Of a stretch of DNA of 64,000 nt, positions 1-11,164 are shown piece after piece. The notes below the pieces were generated by a model that was given only the letters and a program-made list of their open reading frames with translations, searched no databases and was not told the origin of the DNA. Made by a program: the position numbers and the translations under genes. Position 1 is the stretch's first letter, and every line of letters begins with the position of its first letter. The stretch comes from Lytechinus variegatus. Taxonomy: Eukaryota > Echinodermata > Echinoidea > Temnopleuroida > Toxopneustidae. The stretch spans positions 30,684,733-30,748,732 of the forward strand of contig NC_054747.1 of the NCBI RefSeq assembly GCF_018143015.1. Direction: 5' to 3'.

Positions 1-816
1 CATTTGCCTTATAAAATATAAGAAAAACAGAGTTTTTATAATTTATAGGGATACTTTCCTCTATGATGAGATATTTCCATCTATATATTAGTAGATTTAA
101 GATTAAGACCAGCAACTTAGAACTAGACCTAGCCTAGGCTAGACTAAAGTCCAAAGTTAAAAAGTGCCCCCACCCATTGGATGATTGGTGGCGCCATCCC
201 TGCAATTAACCGCCGAAGGCCTATAGGGTGGGCTAAGGTTTCCGCCGCCGAAAGCTCCGGCGGCGCAGCTCCTTATCTTTGCATGGCTAGGGTCTTATGA
301 AGGGTAGTCCCATATGCTAAATTTTATGAACTGTTTTGGGTAGAAATTAAATGGATTTCCCCAAAAATAACATGAAAAAAGTTGTTAAAAGATCATTCAA
401 CCTTGACAGTCATAGTAAAACACTATTTTCAACACGTTGAGGTAATTTTTTCAAAACATGATTACACAAAACTTGAAAAAATGCAATTTTTCTCTCTTAC
501 CAAACACTTTTTTCGACATTATTTTTGAAGCCAATTTATGCAAAATAACACCAGATGTATCTACAAAAAAGGCAACTTTATATGTTAAAATACTCACATT
601 GGCGTCTAGAAAATATATCCGCGAGTGGAAAGTGTCGAGGTATTTAATCACTAAATTTGAGAAAACGTGTAGTTTATTGATATTTCCGGGGGTATGCACC
701 CAGCAGAAGATCACAAGCGCAGAAAATATGCCAGAGGGAACTAATTGGAGCTCCATGAAATATCAGACCAATCAGAGCACACTTCCGGTTTCGCCACTCT
801 GTCTATTGATAACTCT
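1..816. other. No gene seen
   Basis: AT-rich sequence with only short open frames that resemble no family. A small GC hairpin lies at 243-265 (CGCCGCCG / CGGCGGCG arms). Nothing else is supported. Confidence 0.6.
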
Positions 817-1464
817 GTAAATGGCAATTTAGCCCCACCTATAGTACGGGGTTTAGCTTAACCCACTTTCTTTTTACACAGCATTTTTGCAAAGTGGACT
901 AATCCCACCTATAGTACGGGATTATTTGGCCCTGCAAAAAAGCAGGGTTATCCCACAAATTGCGGTGCTAAGAGCAATAGTACGGGATTAAGATCGCATG
1001 TGTAAAACGAAAGCGGGCTAAGCTTAACCCCGTACGCGCGTTTCCGTTTTACACCCTGGCGAAGGCATTTTCCGCAAATATAGCTAAAAAGCGACTAGTG
1101 AAGAGTCTACACCCGTAGCTGGTTATTGAGAGTCCGACACTGGCGACTTCCCCACACACAACCGCATGCAATCTCAGTGGCTACCCACGGCCACATAACT
1201 TCATATTTATGTACACAGAGCTTTCATATGAATTAAATCTTAACATGTCTTGCAGTGCCGTTTGTGTTCTCAGGGAGGTGAGAAACTTAGAATTCGGGGC
1301 GATAGCCAAAATTAATTTAGTTAGCAGAATAATGATAAGACAAGAATAGCAACAATAGTACCAAACGAAAGAGAATCTACAGCATGTAGAAAGAAGTCCA
1401 GTTGTTTCGAACTATAATTGTTTCATGCAAGATGATTCTAAGTCACGATGAATTAAAATATTAC

Positions 1465-1800
1465 CACCGGTATTACTACTACTGAGTACTACTGTTGCTG
1501 CTACTGCTACTACTACGTACTACTACTACGACTACGACTAATTCTGACAACGATACTACACCACTACTACTAATTCTGATAATAATAATTATAATAATAA
1601 TAAATAATACATAATAATAATAATAAAATAATATAATAATACATAATAATAAAATAATATAATAATACATAATAATAGTGATGATGATAAGAAAAAAACA
1701 GAAAAGGTAGAAAAGAAGAAGAAGAAGAAGACTGAGAAGAAGAAGAATGAGAAGAAGAAGAAGGAAAAAAAAGACTGAGAAGAAGGCTGGAGGAGAAGAA
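1465..1800. repeat. Trinucleotide microsatellites (CTA, AAT, GAA)
   Basis: CTA/ACT repeats at about 1465-1575, AAT repeats at about 1577-1680 and GAA/AAG repeats at about 1690-1800 follow each other. Open frames across them are low-complexity artefacts. Confidence 0.9.
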
Positions 1801-2088
1801 GCTAGAACAAGAACAAGACGAACTCATAGAATGCAGTGTCATACAACGGAGAATATCATCTTCTTCCATGATAGCGAGGGGGCAGATTACCACTGAACTA
1901 TATACCACTATGTTGTAATAGGTCCATCGGGTGCAAATTGCCTGCAATTCGGCAAAGGCAAATCAAGGCAAACATTCGTGTTGAATCTGAATACAGCTGC
2001 CTTTGAACATAGAGCTCTATGATTTGAACATGTTCTGTTGTTATCTTCGGTGCGGACTTTCGCATCGCGCGCCCAGCTGACACGTCTG

Positions 2089-2551
2089 GGTCTCACAGGC
2101 CTAATTCATTCCCCATAGACTCATGTGTTAAATTGGCACTTTAAAAAATTCATAAAAAATAAGGATGAAATTCGGGGGTCGAATGTTTACTACCAGTGGA
2201 TAGGATTTATATCTGGCAATCCATATCTGACCAGAAAAGGGTCCCTCGACCGGCTCATTTTAAAAATAAATTGGCGTGTTTGAAGACACCGTCGGGGGGA
2301 GCAGATTCATCAACTCAAACAGCAAAATAGCCCTAATCCTTCCGCCAGTCATAATATAGTCCAAAATTGGTGATATTTCTTCCCAATTAGGGAAAAGGAA
2401 GTTCAGTAATTACCAAAAATAGAATCAGTGTTAGATGGACAATCATATGCATACACTTTGTCAATCAGCCATATCAAAATAAAAAAAATAGCAATGGGTT
2501 GGCTCGAATGAATATCTATGGCCTACCACTAGTAATTAGGCCCGTGAGACC
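2089..2551. mobile_element. MITE, tandem copy 1 of 3
   Basis: A 463-bp unit begins GGTCTCACAGGCCTAATT and ends with its near inverted complement AATTAGGCCCGTGAGACC, giving terminal inverted repeats of about 18 bp. It has no coding capacity. The bases TCTG immediately before it (2085-2088) recur after the third copy. Confidence 0.85.
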
Positions 2552-2555
2552 TATA

Positions 2556-3017
2556 GGTCTCACAGGCCTAATTCATTCCCCATAGACTCATTTGTTAAAT
2601 TGGCACTTTAAAAAATTCATAAAAAATAAGGATGAAATTCGGGGGTCGAATGTTTACTACCAGTGGATAGGATTTATATCTGGCAATCCATATCTGACCA
2701 GAAAAGGGTCCCTCGACCGGCTCATTTTAAAAATAAATTGGCGTGTTTGAAGACACCGTCGGGGGAGCAGATTCATCAACTCAAACAGCAAAATAGCCCT
2801 AATCCTTCCGCCAGTCATAATATAGTCCAAAATTGGTGATATTTCTTCCCAATTAGGGAAAAGGAAGTTCAGTAATTACCAAAAATAGAATCAGTGTTAG
2901 ATGGACAATCATATGCATACACTTTGTCAATCAGCCATATCAAAATAAAAAAAATAGCAATGGGTTGGCTCGAATGAATATCTATGGCCTACCACTAGTA
3001 ATTAGGCCCGTGAGACC
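2556..3017. mobile_element. MITE, tandem copy 2 of 3
   Basis: The second unit is nearly identical to the first, with a few single-base differences including one G fewer in a G run. It is joined head to tail to both neighbours through the 4-bp linker TATA. Confidence 0.85.
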
Positions 3018-3021
3018 TATA

Positions 3022-3484
3022 GGTCTCACAGGCCTAATTCATTCCCCATAGACTCATGTGTTAAATTGGCACTTTAAAAAATTCATAAAAAATAAGGATG
3101 AAATTCGGGGGTCGAATGTTTACTACCAGTGGATAGGATTTATATCTGGCAATCCATATCTGACCAGAAAAGGGTCCCTCGACCGGCTCATTTTAAAAAT
3201 AAATTGGCGTGTTTGAAGACACCGTCGGGGGGAGCAGATTCATCAACTCAAACAGCAAAATAGCCCTAATCCTTCCGCCAGTCATAATATAGTCCAAAAT
3301 TGGTGATATTTCTTCCCAATTAGGGAAAAGGAAGTTCAGTAATTACCAAAAATAGAATCAGTGTTAGATGGACAATCATATGCATACACTTTGTCAATCA
3401 GCCATATCAAAATAAAAAAAATAGCAATGGGTTGGCTCGAATGAATATCTATGGCCTACCACTAGTAATTAGGCCCGTGAGACC
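3022..3484. mobile_element. MITE, tandem copy 3 of 3
   Basis: The third near-identical unit is followed by TCTG (3485-3488), which matches the bases before copy 1. This suggests that the trio sits between one target duplication. Confidence 0.85.
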
Positions 3485-3880
3485 TCTGATAATGTAGACA
3501 AACGTAGACTCTTCACTAGTCGCATTTTAGCTATTTTTCCGGAAAATGCCTTCGCCAGGGTGTAAAACGGAAACGCGCATGAGAGCTTAACCCCGTACTA
3601 TAGGTGGGGCTAAATGGCAATTTGGCCCCACCTATAGTACGGGGTTAAGGAAATTGTAGCGTGTGTAGAAAGTGTACGAGTGAAGTACTTGTACTACGAA
3701 TGATCGACAAAAACCACTAGTCCGGGCCGGGTTAGCGAGTTTCGTGTGTGAAAAGCAAGCATTCCTTATCCGGGGTTAGCAATAACAATTTGGCATGTGT
3801 GAAAAGGAAAAAAAATAGTACGGGCGGGGGTTAAGGATAGTACGGGGTTAGCGATAGTCCGGGGTTAAGAGAATCCTGTG

Positions 3881-4286
3881 TAAAAAGGGCACAAGAGAGA
3901 GAAAATCGGTATTTAATATGTTATAATGACATTAAGCTTATAATGCTGCTCTTAGGTAATAATATTAAACACAAGTTGCCCACTTTCCACTTCCAATAGG
4001 AAATTCAGGTTAACCAGTATTTTCTATATCAATCTGTCGCCTGTATGCGCGGACGATCGAATTATGCGGTGATAGGCTTTTTGCACTAGTATTCAACCTA
4101 GTCATAATAGATGTTATGTCGTACATGGTGTAGACTGCTCAACTACATGTATATCAGTTCACTCTGAGTTTGACTAATTCCCTGTTTGATCTAATCCCCA
4201 ATGGTAGTCAAATACATGGATGGGGCAGGAGCCGATTATGAAAAAGCGTCATGAGGTTGAATACTAGTGCAAAAAGTCATTCTTAT
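3881..4286. other. No gene seen
   Basis: AT-rich sequence. No coding, RNA or repeat signal was recognised. Confidence 0.5.
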
Positions 4287-6166
4287 GTTTTTGCCTCACC
4301 TGCATGGCAGAGTGAGACTATACAGTGCGTATCAAAAAAACGTTTACACTTTGAAAAAGCTCTGGGACTTTAAAAATATACAACATGTGGGTAATTTTTT
4401 CACATATAATCTTGGGTTTGGGTCTCATCTATCCAATGAAAGTAAAAGTTTTGACAGAATGTTACACTTGAGTGAGCACTGTCCATTTTTGTAAAGCTCG
4501 CAGAAATCTGTTTGCGCAGAAATGCTCGTTTTCACACAGTGTCAAGGGGAAAGGGCGAAATAAAACTTACCCTGCGATACATTTTTCCTACATTTCCCTT
4601 GCACTTTTAGTCAATTAAGATAAAACAGATACATTCAAGCATTTTTAAACAAATTTGCCACCCAAATTGAAATTTCAACACTTAGTAAGCACAACTTTTA
4701 CCCTTTTTGTGCCAGCTGGATCTGAGGACATAACTGAATCTGAACAAAAGTTTACATCAGACATCTCCAGCACTTTTTCACTAAGTTTTTATTATTGAAA
4801 GTGGGTTGACATTTATTTTTTCATTTAATACTTGTTTCTCCACACTTTTCCCAAGCTTGACAATGATTAACAAAATGAAAATCAAGCCTAATTCATTTTA
4901 TGTAAATCACAGCTCAGTTTAAATCAAAATCGTCTTGATGGCCTTGGTGAGTGGTGGAGTTTGGCGGAGCGCAATGCACTCTTCGAAGTGTATTGGGCAA
5001 GGAAACGGGTTAAAAGGGGTCCAAGATATCTTCAAATCAATTTTACTTGATAAATTCTACGTGTTCTTCATGATAAAGGTTTACTTTTATTCGCATAGCT
5101 ATTTCAAAGTTCTGCGCAAATCATTTTTCACTAACTTTTCAAAAGTAAGTGGTGCTCACTCAAGCGGAAATATTTTTCGATAGTTATATCGTCATTTGCT
5201 TATATGGATCTATACCAATGTTAAAATGTGGGAAAATCTTCAGGATATTACAAATCTATAATTTTACAGGTTTTTTTCAAAGTGTAAACTTCTTTTTGGT
5301 ACGCACTGTATAGGCGCCGCTTTTCCGATGACGGCGGCGGCGTCAACATCAAATCTTAACCGGCTAGGTTAAGTTTTTGAAATGACAGCATAACTTAGAA
5401 AGTATACAAACCTAGTTCATGAAACTTAGACATAAGGTTAATCAAGTATTACTCAACATCCCGCCTTCGTTTCAGGTCACAAGACTGAGGTCAAAGGTCA
5501 TTTAGGGTCAATGAACTTAGACAATGTTGGGGGAATCAACATCAAAAACTTAACCTAAGGTTAAGTTTTTTTTTAATTTCGTCATAACTTCAAAAGTATA
5601 TGGACGTACTTCAGACCTAGTTCATGAAACTTGGCCATGGGGGTAATCAAGTATTACTAAACACCCTTCCTGAGTTTCAAGTCATATGAAGAAGGTCAAA
5701 GGTCATTTAAGGTCAATGAACTTTGACCAAGTTGGGGGTATTTGTTGAATTACCATCATAACTCTGAAAGTGTATTGCTCTAGTTCATAAAACTTGGACA
5801 TAAGAGTAATCAAGTATCACTGAACATTTCGTGCGAGTTTCAGGTCACATGACCAAAGTCAAATGTCACTTAAAGTCAATGAACTTCGGCCATGTTGGAG
5901 GTAATTATCAAATTGCTGTCATAACTTTCAAAGTTTATGGATGTAGTTTATAAAATGTTGACATGGGGGTAATCAAGTATCACTGACAAATCTTAGGTCG
6001 CATGATCAAGGTCAAATATCATTTAGGGTCAATGAACGTAGTATTGTATCATTATATGAATGGTGTTTTTGTGAATAATTATCTTATTGTAGTTTTCAAA
6101 GTCAGCACTGCTGCTTTATTGAATCGCGTAATGCAGGTGAGACTGCCAGAAGCGCTCCACTTGTTA
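4287..6166 (+). repeat. Composite satellite-bearing repeat, copy 1 (interrupted)
   Basis: This begins with a GCCTCACCTGCATGGCAGAG-type hairpin end, continues (after an insertion) with GGCGCCGCTTTTCC and tandem units of roughly 150-190 bp, and ends with GCAGGTGAGAC near 6130. The units contain CAAGTATYACTGAACAT, AGGTCAAAGGTCA and GGGTCAATGAAC. The same element occurs in the opposite orientation at 41066-41983 and 45931-47049. It has no coding capacity. The matching GTGAGAC / GTCTCAC ends suggest a mobile non-autonomous element carrying a satellite. Confidence 0.7.
4321..5310. mobile_element. Mariner/Tc1-like non-autonomous element
   Basis: Terminal inverted repeats of about 40 bp begin CAGTGCGTATCAAAAA at 4323 and end TTTTTGGTACGCACTG at 5308. 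They are flanked by TA, as expected for the Tc1/mariner superfamily. It is inserted in the composite repeat. The uninterrupted site (GACTATAGGCGCC) can be read in the two other copies of that repeat in this window. The interior has no transposase-like frame. Confidence 0.75.
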
Positions 6167-6178
6167 ACAGTCAATATA

Positions 6179-6412
6179 CACTCCAAAAAGACAGAGATTT
6201 AAAATAAATCCATTACGGATGTGAATAGTGACCAGTCGATATTATGATTCAAAATCAATCCTTAAAGATTTAAATGTAAATTTTAAAGACTGATTTTGAA
6301 ATCAAGATTTATTAGCATTTAAATATTCATGGATTAATCTTAAATCCCAACATCGACTGGTCACTATTCATAGCCGAAATGGATTTATTTCAAATCCTTG
6401 TAATTTAGAGTG
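6179..6412. mobile_element. MITE with long inverted repeats
   Basis: A 234-bp element has ends CACTCC / GAGTG and inverted arms that share AATAAATCCATT and GAATAGTGACCAGTCGAT. It lies directly after the composite repeat. It is non-coding. Confidence 0.75.
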
Positions 6413-6437
6413 AAAGAATACTAAAACAGTTTTTTCT

Positions 6438-6840
6438 ATGTTACATTTGAATGCCAGCAGCTTGCCAAAGAATTTCAATGAGATTCAAATAATTTTGTCA
6501 TCTTCTGACCATGAATTTAGTTTTATCGCAATTTCTGAAACATGGGTAAAACCTTGTACTCATTTTGATAATTATGTTAAATTTATCCTGCTTATTCCCT
6601 AGTCCAAATGTGTACAGACCAACGTAAAGATGTGGAGGTGTAGCTTTAGTATGTTAAATTTAATATAGAATATACAGTTCTTGCTGATCTGTCTTCATCC
6701 ACTGAGTATGCTGATACCTTGATCATTGAAAATATTTTTTTTAATAATAAATCCGTTGTTATTAGATGTATTTATCGTCGTCCTGACACTAAAACCACTT
6801 CCTTTACAGAAAAAATATTTGTAAAGAAAACAATGCCTGA
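6438..6840 (+). pseudogene. LINE endonuclease relic (CR1/Jockey-like)
   Basis: Frame 6438-6602 reads LHLNASSLPKNFNEIQ, then FIAISETWVKP, which matches the start of an APE-type endonuclease of non-LTR retrotransposons. A second open piece from 6668, in a shifted frame, reads EYTVLADLSS, then VVIRCIYRRPDT, the next conserved part of the same domain. The pieces are separated by a stop and a frame change. No reverse transcriptase follows, so this is a decayed 5' fragment of a LINE ORF2. The clade assignment is approximate. Confidence 0.7.
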
Positions 6841-7010
6841 TACATTAGAATGTGAAAAGAAATGAATATATGCAATGGTGATCGTAATATCAATCTGATA
6901 AATTATGGTATTTACAACAAAACAAACTATTTCTTAGACTAAGTTTTCATATCATATGTATCAGTTAATAACAAAACCAACAAGGGTCCCACATAACACA
7001 ATTTCTTTAC

Positions 7011-7120
7011 AGGGATGGTCCAGGCTGAAAATATTTATATCTTAATAAGGTCAAATTCGCAGAGCAAAATGCTGAAAATTTTATCAAAATTTGATTACAA
7101 ATAACAAAGTTATTGAAGCG
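7011..7120 (+). mobile_element. Fragment of GGGATGGTCC-type TTAA MITE
   Basis: The left end GGGATGGTCCAGGCTGAAAA and the following 90 bp match the start of the complete element at 31659-32244. The right half is absent. Confidence 0.7.
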
Positions 7121-7689
7121 TATCCTCTTAAAAAAAATCCTCGTCATAACATTCAAAAGCATCCAAGGAAGGTCCCATTCATACATTGCGAGCATGATCA
7201 ACACCTACCAACCTTCCCGATCATCCAACAAGAACCTTTTAGTTGTTCCCCAGGCAACCTCCCACACCCATGGCGACAGAGCCTTTTCAGTTGTAGCTCC
7301 TAGTCTAGAACTCACTTCCTCTTATAGTCTAGATGATCGGTGCAAAACATAGCAAGAATTGTTCAGATTATGGTACAAGCAACAGAGGAATACATTAAGA
7401 AATTTACAGTCATCATCCTATTCGATGGGAAGATGAATGTTTCATCAATCGAAGTGTAAGAAACATTTCTCCCCATAAGGACATTATATTGCGAGACAAA
7501 GTGATAGTGTCATCAGCAGAATCATTTCTATCTGATGTGGGCATGTCAAGAAGTATTGGAGGTATATATGGGAGGAAGAAGCATATCAGAACTGAATGCT
7601 ACTGTTCTGTGGCCGATTATGGATCACGTCCAGACAACCTGTTACACTAGTGCTTCACATGTATGTGACAAAGTCAGCTGCGCATAGTC
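7121..7689. other. No gene seen
   Basis: Overlapping short open frames at 7091-7352 resemble no family and begin inside a MITE fragment. Nothing else is supported. Confidence 0.5.
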
Positions 7690-8350
7690 CTGCAAAATCT
7701 TTAAAGTCATGATAGACCTTGAAGCTGCAAGATCTAAGTCAAGACACCCGCAATCGGAAATGCCAGGTCCAAATCAACTTCTGCAAGAGCTTTCAGGTCA
7801 TGATAGATCATGGAACTGCTGGATCCAGGCCAACACGCCTGAAACAGAACTGGCAGGTCCAAATCAACTCTTGTGAGATCTTTGACGTGATGATAAATCC
7901 CGGAGATGCAGGATTGATCCAGGTCAAAACACCCGGAAACAGAACAGACATTTCCAAATAAACTACTGCAGGATTTCGTCGTGATGGATTAATCATATAG
8001 CTTCAGGATCCAGGCCAACCTGCTTTAAAATGGAACTGACTGGTCTAAATCAAATCTGGCAAGATCTTTCACTTCATGATAGATGCCAAAGCTGCAAGAT
8101 TGATCCAGGTAATAAAAAGAATTGGAATCGGACCTAACAGGTCCAAATTAACTTCTGTAGAAGACACCATAGATCATGTAGCAGCAGGATCCAACACGTT
8201 GGAACGGAACTCAGTGATCCAAATCAACAGATCTTTCACTTCATGCTAGATCCCGGAGCTGCGCAGGATTGATCATAGTCAAAACACCTGGAGACGGAAA
8301 TGACAAGTCAAAATCAACTCCTGCACGTGGCATTATGTCCGGGAACAGCA
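7690..8350. repeat. Diverged ~90-bp tandem repeat, about 7 units
   Basis: The phrase CAGGTCCAAATCAACT recurs in diverged form at about 7764, 7854, 7949, 8039, 8138, 8213 and 8303. Between copies lie variants of TCATGATAGATC, CTGCAGGATTGATCCAGG and CACCCGGAAACAGAAC. The spacing is 75-98 bp. Open frames on both strands here follow the repeat and look non-coding. Confidence 0.8.
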
Positions 8351-9217
8351 TGGAGAACTAATTTTATCTTTTGCAGGCTACGGAAGGGAGGGGTAAAACC
8401 AAGGTCTTTAAAGCGACCGGCTACCGTAAGCAAGGTATAAAATAGTACCCATGCAAGCACACATTTGGAAAGTACATTCTGGCGATATTTTGGTGCTTTA
8501 AATGTTTATTGCCTGAATCAATTTCTTGGCGGTCATTTTTTCACCACTCCAAGATCAGAGATGTTTAGGTTATAGCAACCCATGACCTCCTGGTGAGCTC
8601 TTGTAACCGTTCTTCTACAACAGTGACCTCTCGTTAAATGTTTATTTTGTGGAATCTTTCCAAGGGCATTTGTACGTATGGGTCTTAAAAGTGTTTAATA
8701 GGGCCTCATTGGAAAATAGATAGCTACAAATTTGCAGAATGTCGACAGTTTCTAGACTTGATTCTTGATGATAGAAGTGTCGATCAGTTCTACCTGATTC
8801 TCAATCGCTCAGATAAGTAATCATTAGGTCTACCATCATTTAATGATAAGCATAACTATATAGTAATAACAAACATTAAAACAATAACCCTTTACTATGA
8901 AAGACACCAAATAATTTGATCAATGATTAAACTTTTACATAATTATGTTTAGGTTAATTTCTAATTATCATGGTTTCCAGATGGAGAAAGATTGGTTTTA
9001 AGGTGAGTTTTCTTACAAGCAACAAGTATAATTATGCCAATGATATGGACCCCATAAACATCGTTTTCGGGAATATAAACCATATCATGAGGTAGTTTAA
9101 TTTGTGCAATGTTTTCAATGTTTTACGTTTTAAGCATCTACTAGTATGAGTACCTCTCAAATGCTTCGATAATCTTACCATACGGCCTTTAACAATCGGT
9201 TGCAGAAAACATGTCAC
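8351..9217. other. No gene seen
   Basis: Unique-looking AT-rich sequence without a recognisable gene or repeat. Confidence 0.5.
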
Positions 9218-9613
9218 TAATACCCTTTTCATAAACCTATCCTCCAATTAGCCGCCTAAGAGTAATGCGGATAATTCAATAAAAATTGCGTTCATAAACT
9301 CCGAAAATAAGCCGCATTATTTTTACGAGCGCCCGTCCTGAAGAAGGCGGATAATCGCCATGACAACTGGACACGCCCCCTCCGATGCGGTTGTGTTGGA
9401 AAAGGGTGACCTTGTGACCGCACCATGGCAATTATCCGCATTATTTGGAAATGCGTTCATAAACTCAAAATCTTATCCCGATGCCGCTATTATGCGGATA
9501 ATAGCAGCATCAGAGTAATGCGGATAACTCTTGTCCTCCTCCAATTTTACGACCAAATTATGCTGCTATTAGCCGCCTAATTCATTTTAATTGGGTTTAT
9601 GAAAGGGGTATTA
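9218..9613. mobile_element. MITE, TAATACCCCTTTCATAAACC ends
   Basis: The left end TAATACCCTTTTCATAAACC is matched by its inverted complement ending at 9613. Subterminal AGCCGCCTAA and ATGCGGATAA motifs occur repeatedly in both orientations. It is non-coding, about 396 bp. Confidence 0.75.
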
Positions 9614-10074
9614 AGCACCTCGTACTTATGATTGGCGGGTAAACATGGTATACATGTTCCTGGGTTGTTGTGATTAAAGTATTGATGCTTAAATATTATA
9701 AATATGGTGGCTCACCAAAATTATAATCATTAAAATACCCTATATAAGTACTGGTTATTGAGGAAATATGTTACCTAGCAACCTTTCCCTTGGTGCTCAC
9801 TGGGTCTACCTATGGAAATATTCATCTCATAAGGAATCTATGGGCCAAAATTAATTTCTGAGCTCTTCTGGGTAAATTATAATGATCTGAACTATGATAA
9901 ACTATTGTTGCTATCGAAAAAGGGTCCCTTAGAAACCGTTGCTATGAATAAATGGATCAAAACTGTTGTGATACCAAGAAATATGCTTTCGGTAAAAGTT
10001 TATGTGACATTTTGCTTGTAAAACTGTTCCTCAAGCCCAATAAAGCTCGGTTACTAAGTAAAGGTAAATATGTT
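9614..10074. other. No gene seen
   Basis: No gene, RNA or repeat signal was recognised. Confidence 0.5.
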
Positions 10075-10271
10075 AAGGCATGGTCACACCGCCCGAGTGT
10101 TGTTGGAGCGGAAGGGAAAGAGGGTCGAATTTCGCTGACAAAATTGGGGGAAAAAAATCGAAAAAAAAAAATCGAAATCAAAAATGGTAAACGGTAGAGC
10201 GAGCGGTGATGATTTATTTCTCTCCGCTCCACGACCGCTCCAACAACGCTCGGGCGGTGTGACCATGCCTT
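10075..10271. mobile_element. Short MITE, GGCATGGTCACACCGCCCG ends
   Basis: Inverted repeats of about 35 bp (AAGGCATGGTCACACCGCCC and its complement) are nearly perfect and enclose a short A-rich core. The open frames on both strands across it are by-products of the palindrome. Confidence 0.85.
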
Positions 10272-10584
10272 TACCTAGTAAAGTAGCACTTAAGACAATC
10301 TCTTCCGTAAATATACACAACAAAAAGTAAGCTCCCCCCTCCCCCTAAATCAAAGTTCTGTAACTTTTGAACGGAATAATTTGAAATATAATATTTCGTA
10401 GGTGTTTTTACACTCATTAAGCAAATCCGGGCGAAAATGAGATTGATCGGTTGAGTCATGCATGAGTAATCAAAGATTGAATTAAAATGACAATTTTTAT
10501 GGTCACAAGAGTCGTTTTTCAGATCGTGTAAATACAAACATAACAAAGTTGGGCAAAGGTTGTTTTGTGGTGAATTTCATGGTG

Positions 10585-11150
10585 TTAAAGGTCAAGTCCA
10601 CCCCAACAAAAACTTGATTTGAATAAAAAGAGAAAAATCAGACAAGCACAATGCTCTAAATTTCATCAAAATCGGATGTAAAATAAGAAAGTTATGACAT
10701 TTCAAAGTTTCGCTTATATTAAACAAAATAGTTTTATGAACGAGCCAGTTACAACCAAATGAGAGAGTTGATCATGTCACTCACTATTTCTTTTGTTTTT
10801 TATTGTTTGAATTATACAATATTTCAATTTCTACGAAATTGACGATTAGGACCTCCTTGCCTGAAGCACAAAATGTTAAAAATAATGGAATTCCACATGT
10901 TCAGGGAGGAATGAAACTTCATTTCACATGCAATGACGAGAAAAAAAAATATTTCATATAATAAAATATAATAGAAATAGTGAGTGATGTCATCAACTCT
11001 CTCATTTGGATGTAACTGCATGCTCGTTCGTATATCTATTTTGTTGAAAATAAGCAAAACTTTAAAATGCCATAACTTTCTTTTTTTACATCCGATTTTG
11101 ATGAGGTTTTATTCAAATCAAGTTTTTGTTGGGGTGGACTTGTCCTTTAA
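10585..11150. mobile_element. TTAA-flanked MITE family A, copy 1
   Basis: The element runs from TTAAAGGTCAAGTCCACC to GGTGGACTTGTCCTTTAA. The inverted arms extend over 100 bp and include AAACTTGATTTGAATAAAAA and AAAATCGGATGTAAAA. TTAA at both ends is the target signature of piggyBac-like elements; that link is an inference. No transposase is present. Confidence 0.8.
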
Positions 11151-11164
11151 AGATAACGTATGTT

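Larger units (their letters stand above)
817..3880. mobile_element. Foldback-like composite element with ATAGTACGGG motifs
   Basis: Two flanks of this stretch are inverted copies. The arm at 1036-1110 matches the reverse complement of 3504-3578 almost base for base. Both sides also carry many copies of ATAGTACGGG (or its complement), at about 841, 911, 977, 3595, 3633, 3812 and 3836, often followed by GTTA. A local palindrome around 3585-3650 repeats the same motif in both directions. The interior holds trinucleotide microsatellites and three tandem MITEs. No transposase-like frame is visible, so this looks like a non-autonomous foldback DNA element. The outer ends are not sharply defined. 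Confidence 0.55.

Noticed and set aside
451-820. Overlapping frames of 101 (minus) and 120 (plus) codons
   Set aside because: Each is a shadow of the other; neither shows a motif, splice context or codon pattern that would support a gene.
1479-1947. Ser-rich and Tyr/Ile-rich frames on the minus strand
   Set aside because: They lie on CTA, AAT and GAA microsatellites.
10084-10323. 79- and 91-codon minus-strand frames
   Set aside because: They span a palindromic MITE, which opens frames on both strands.
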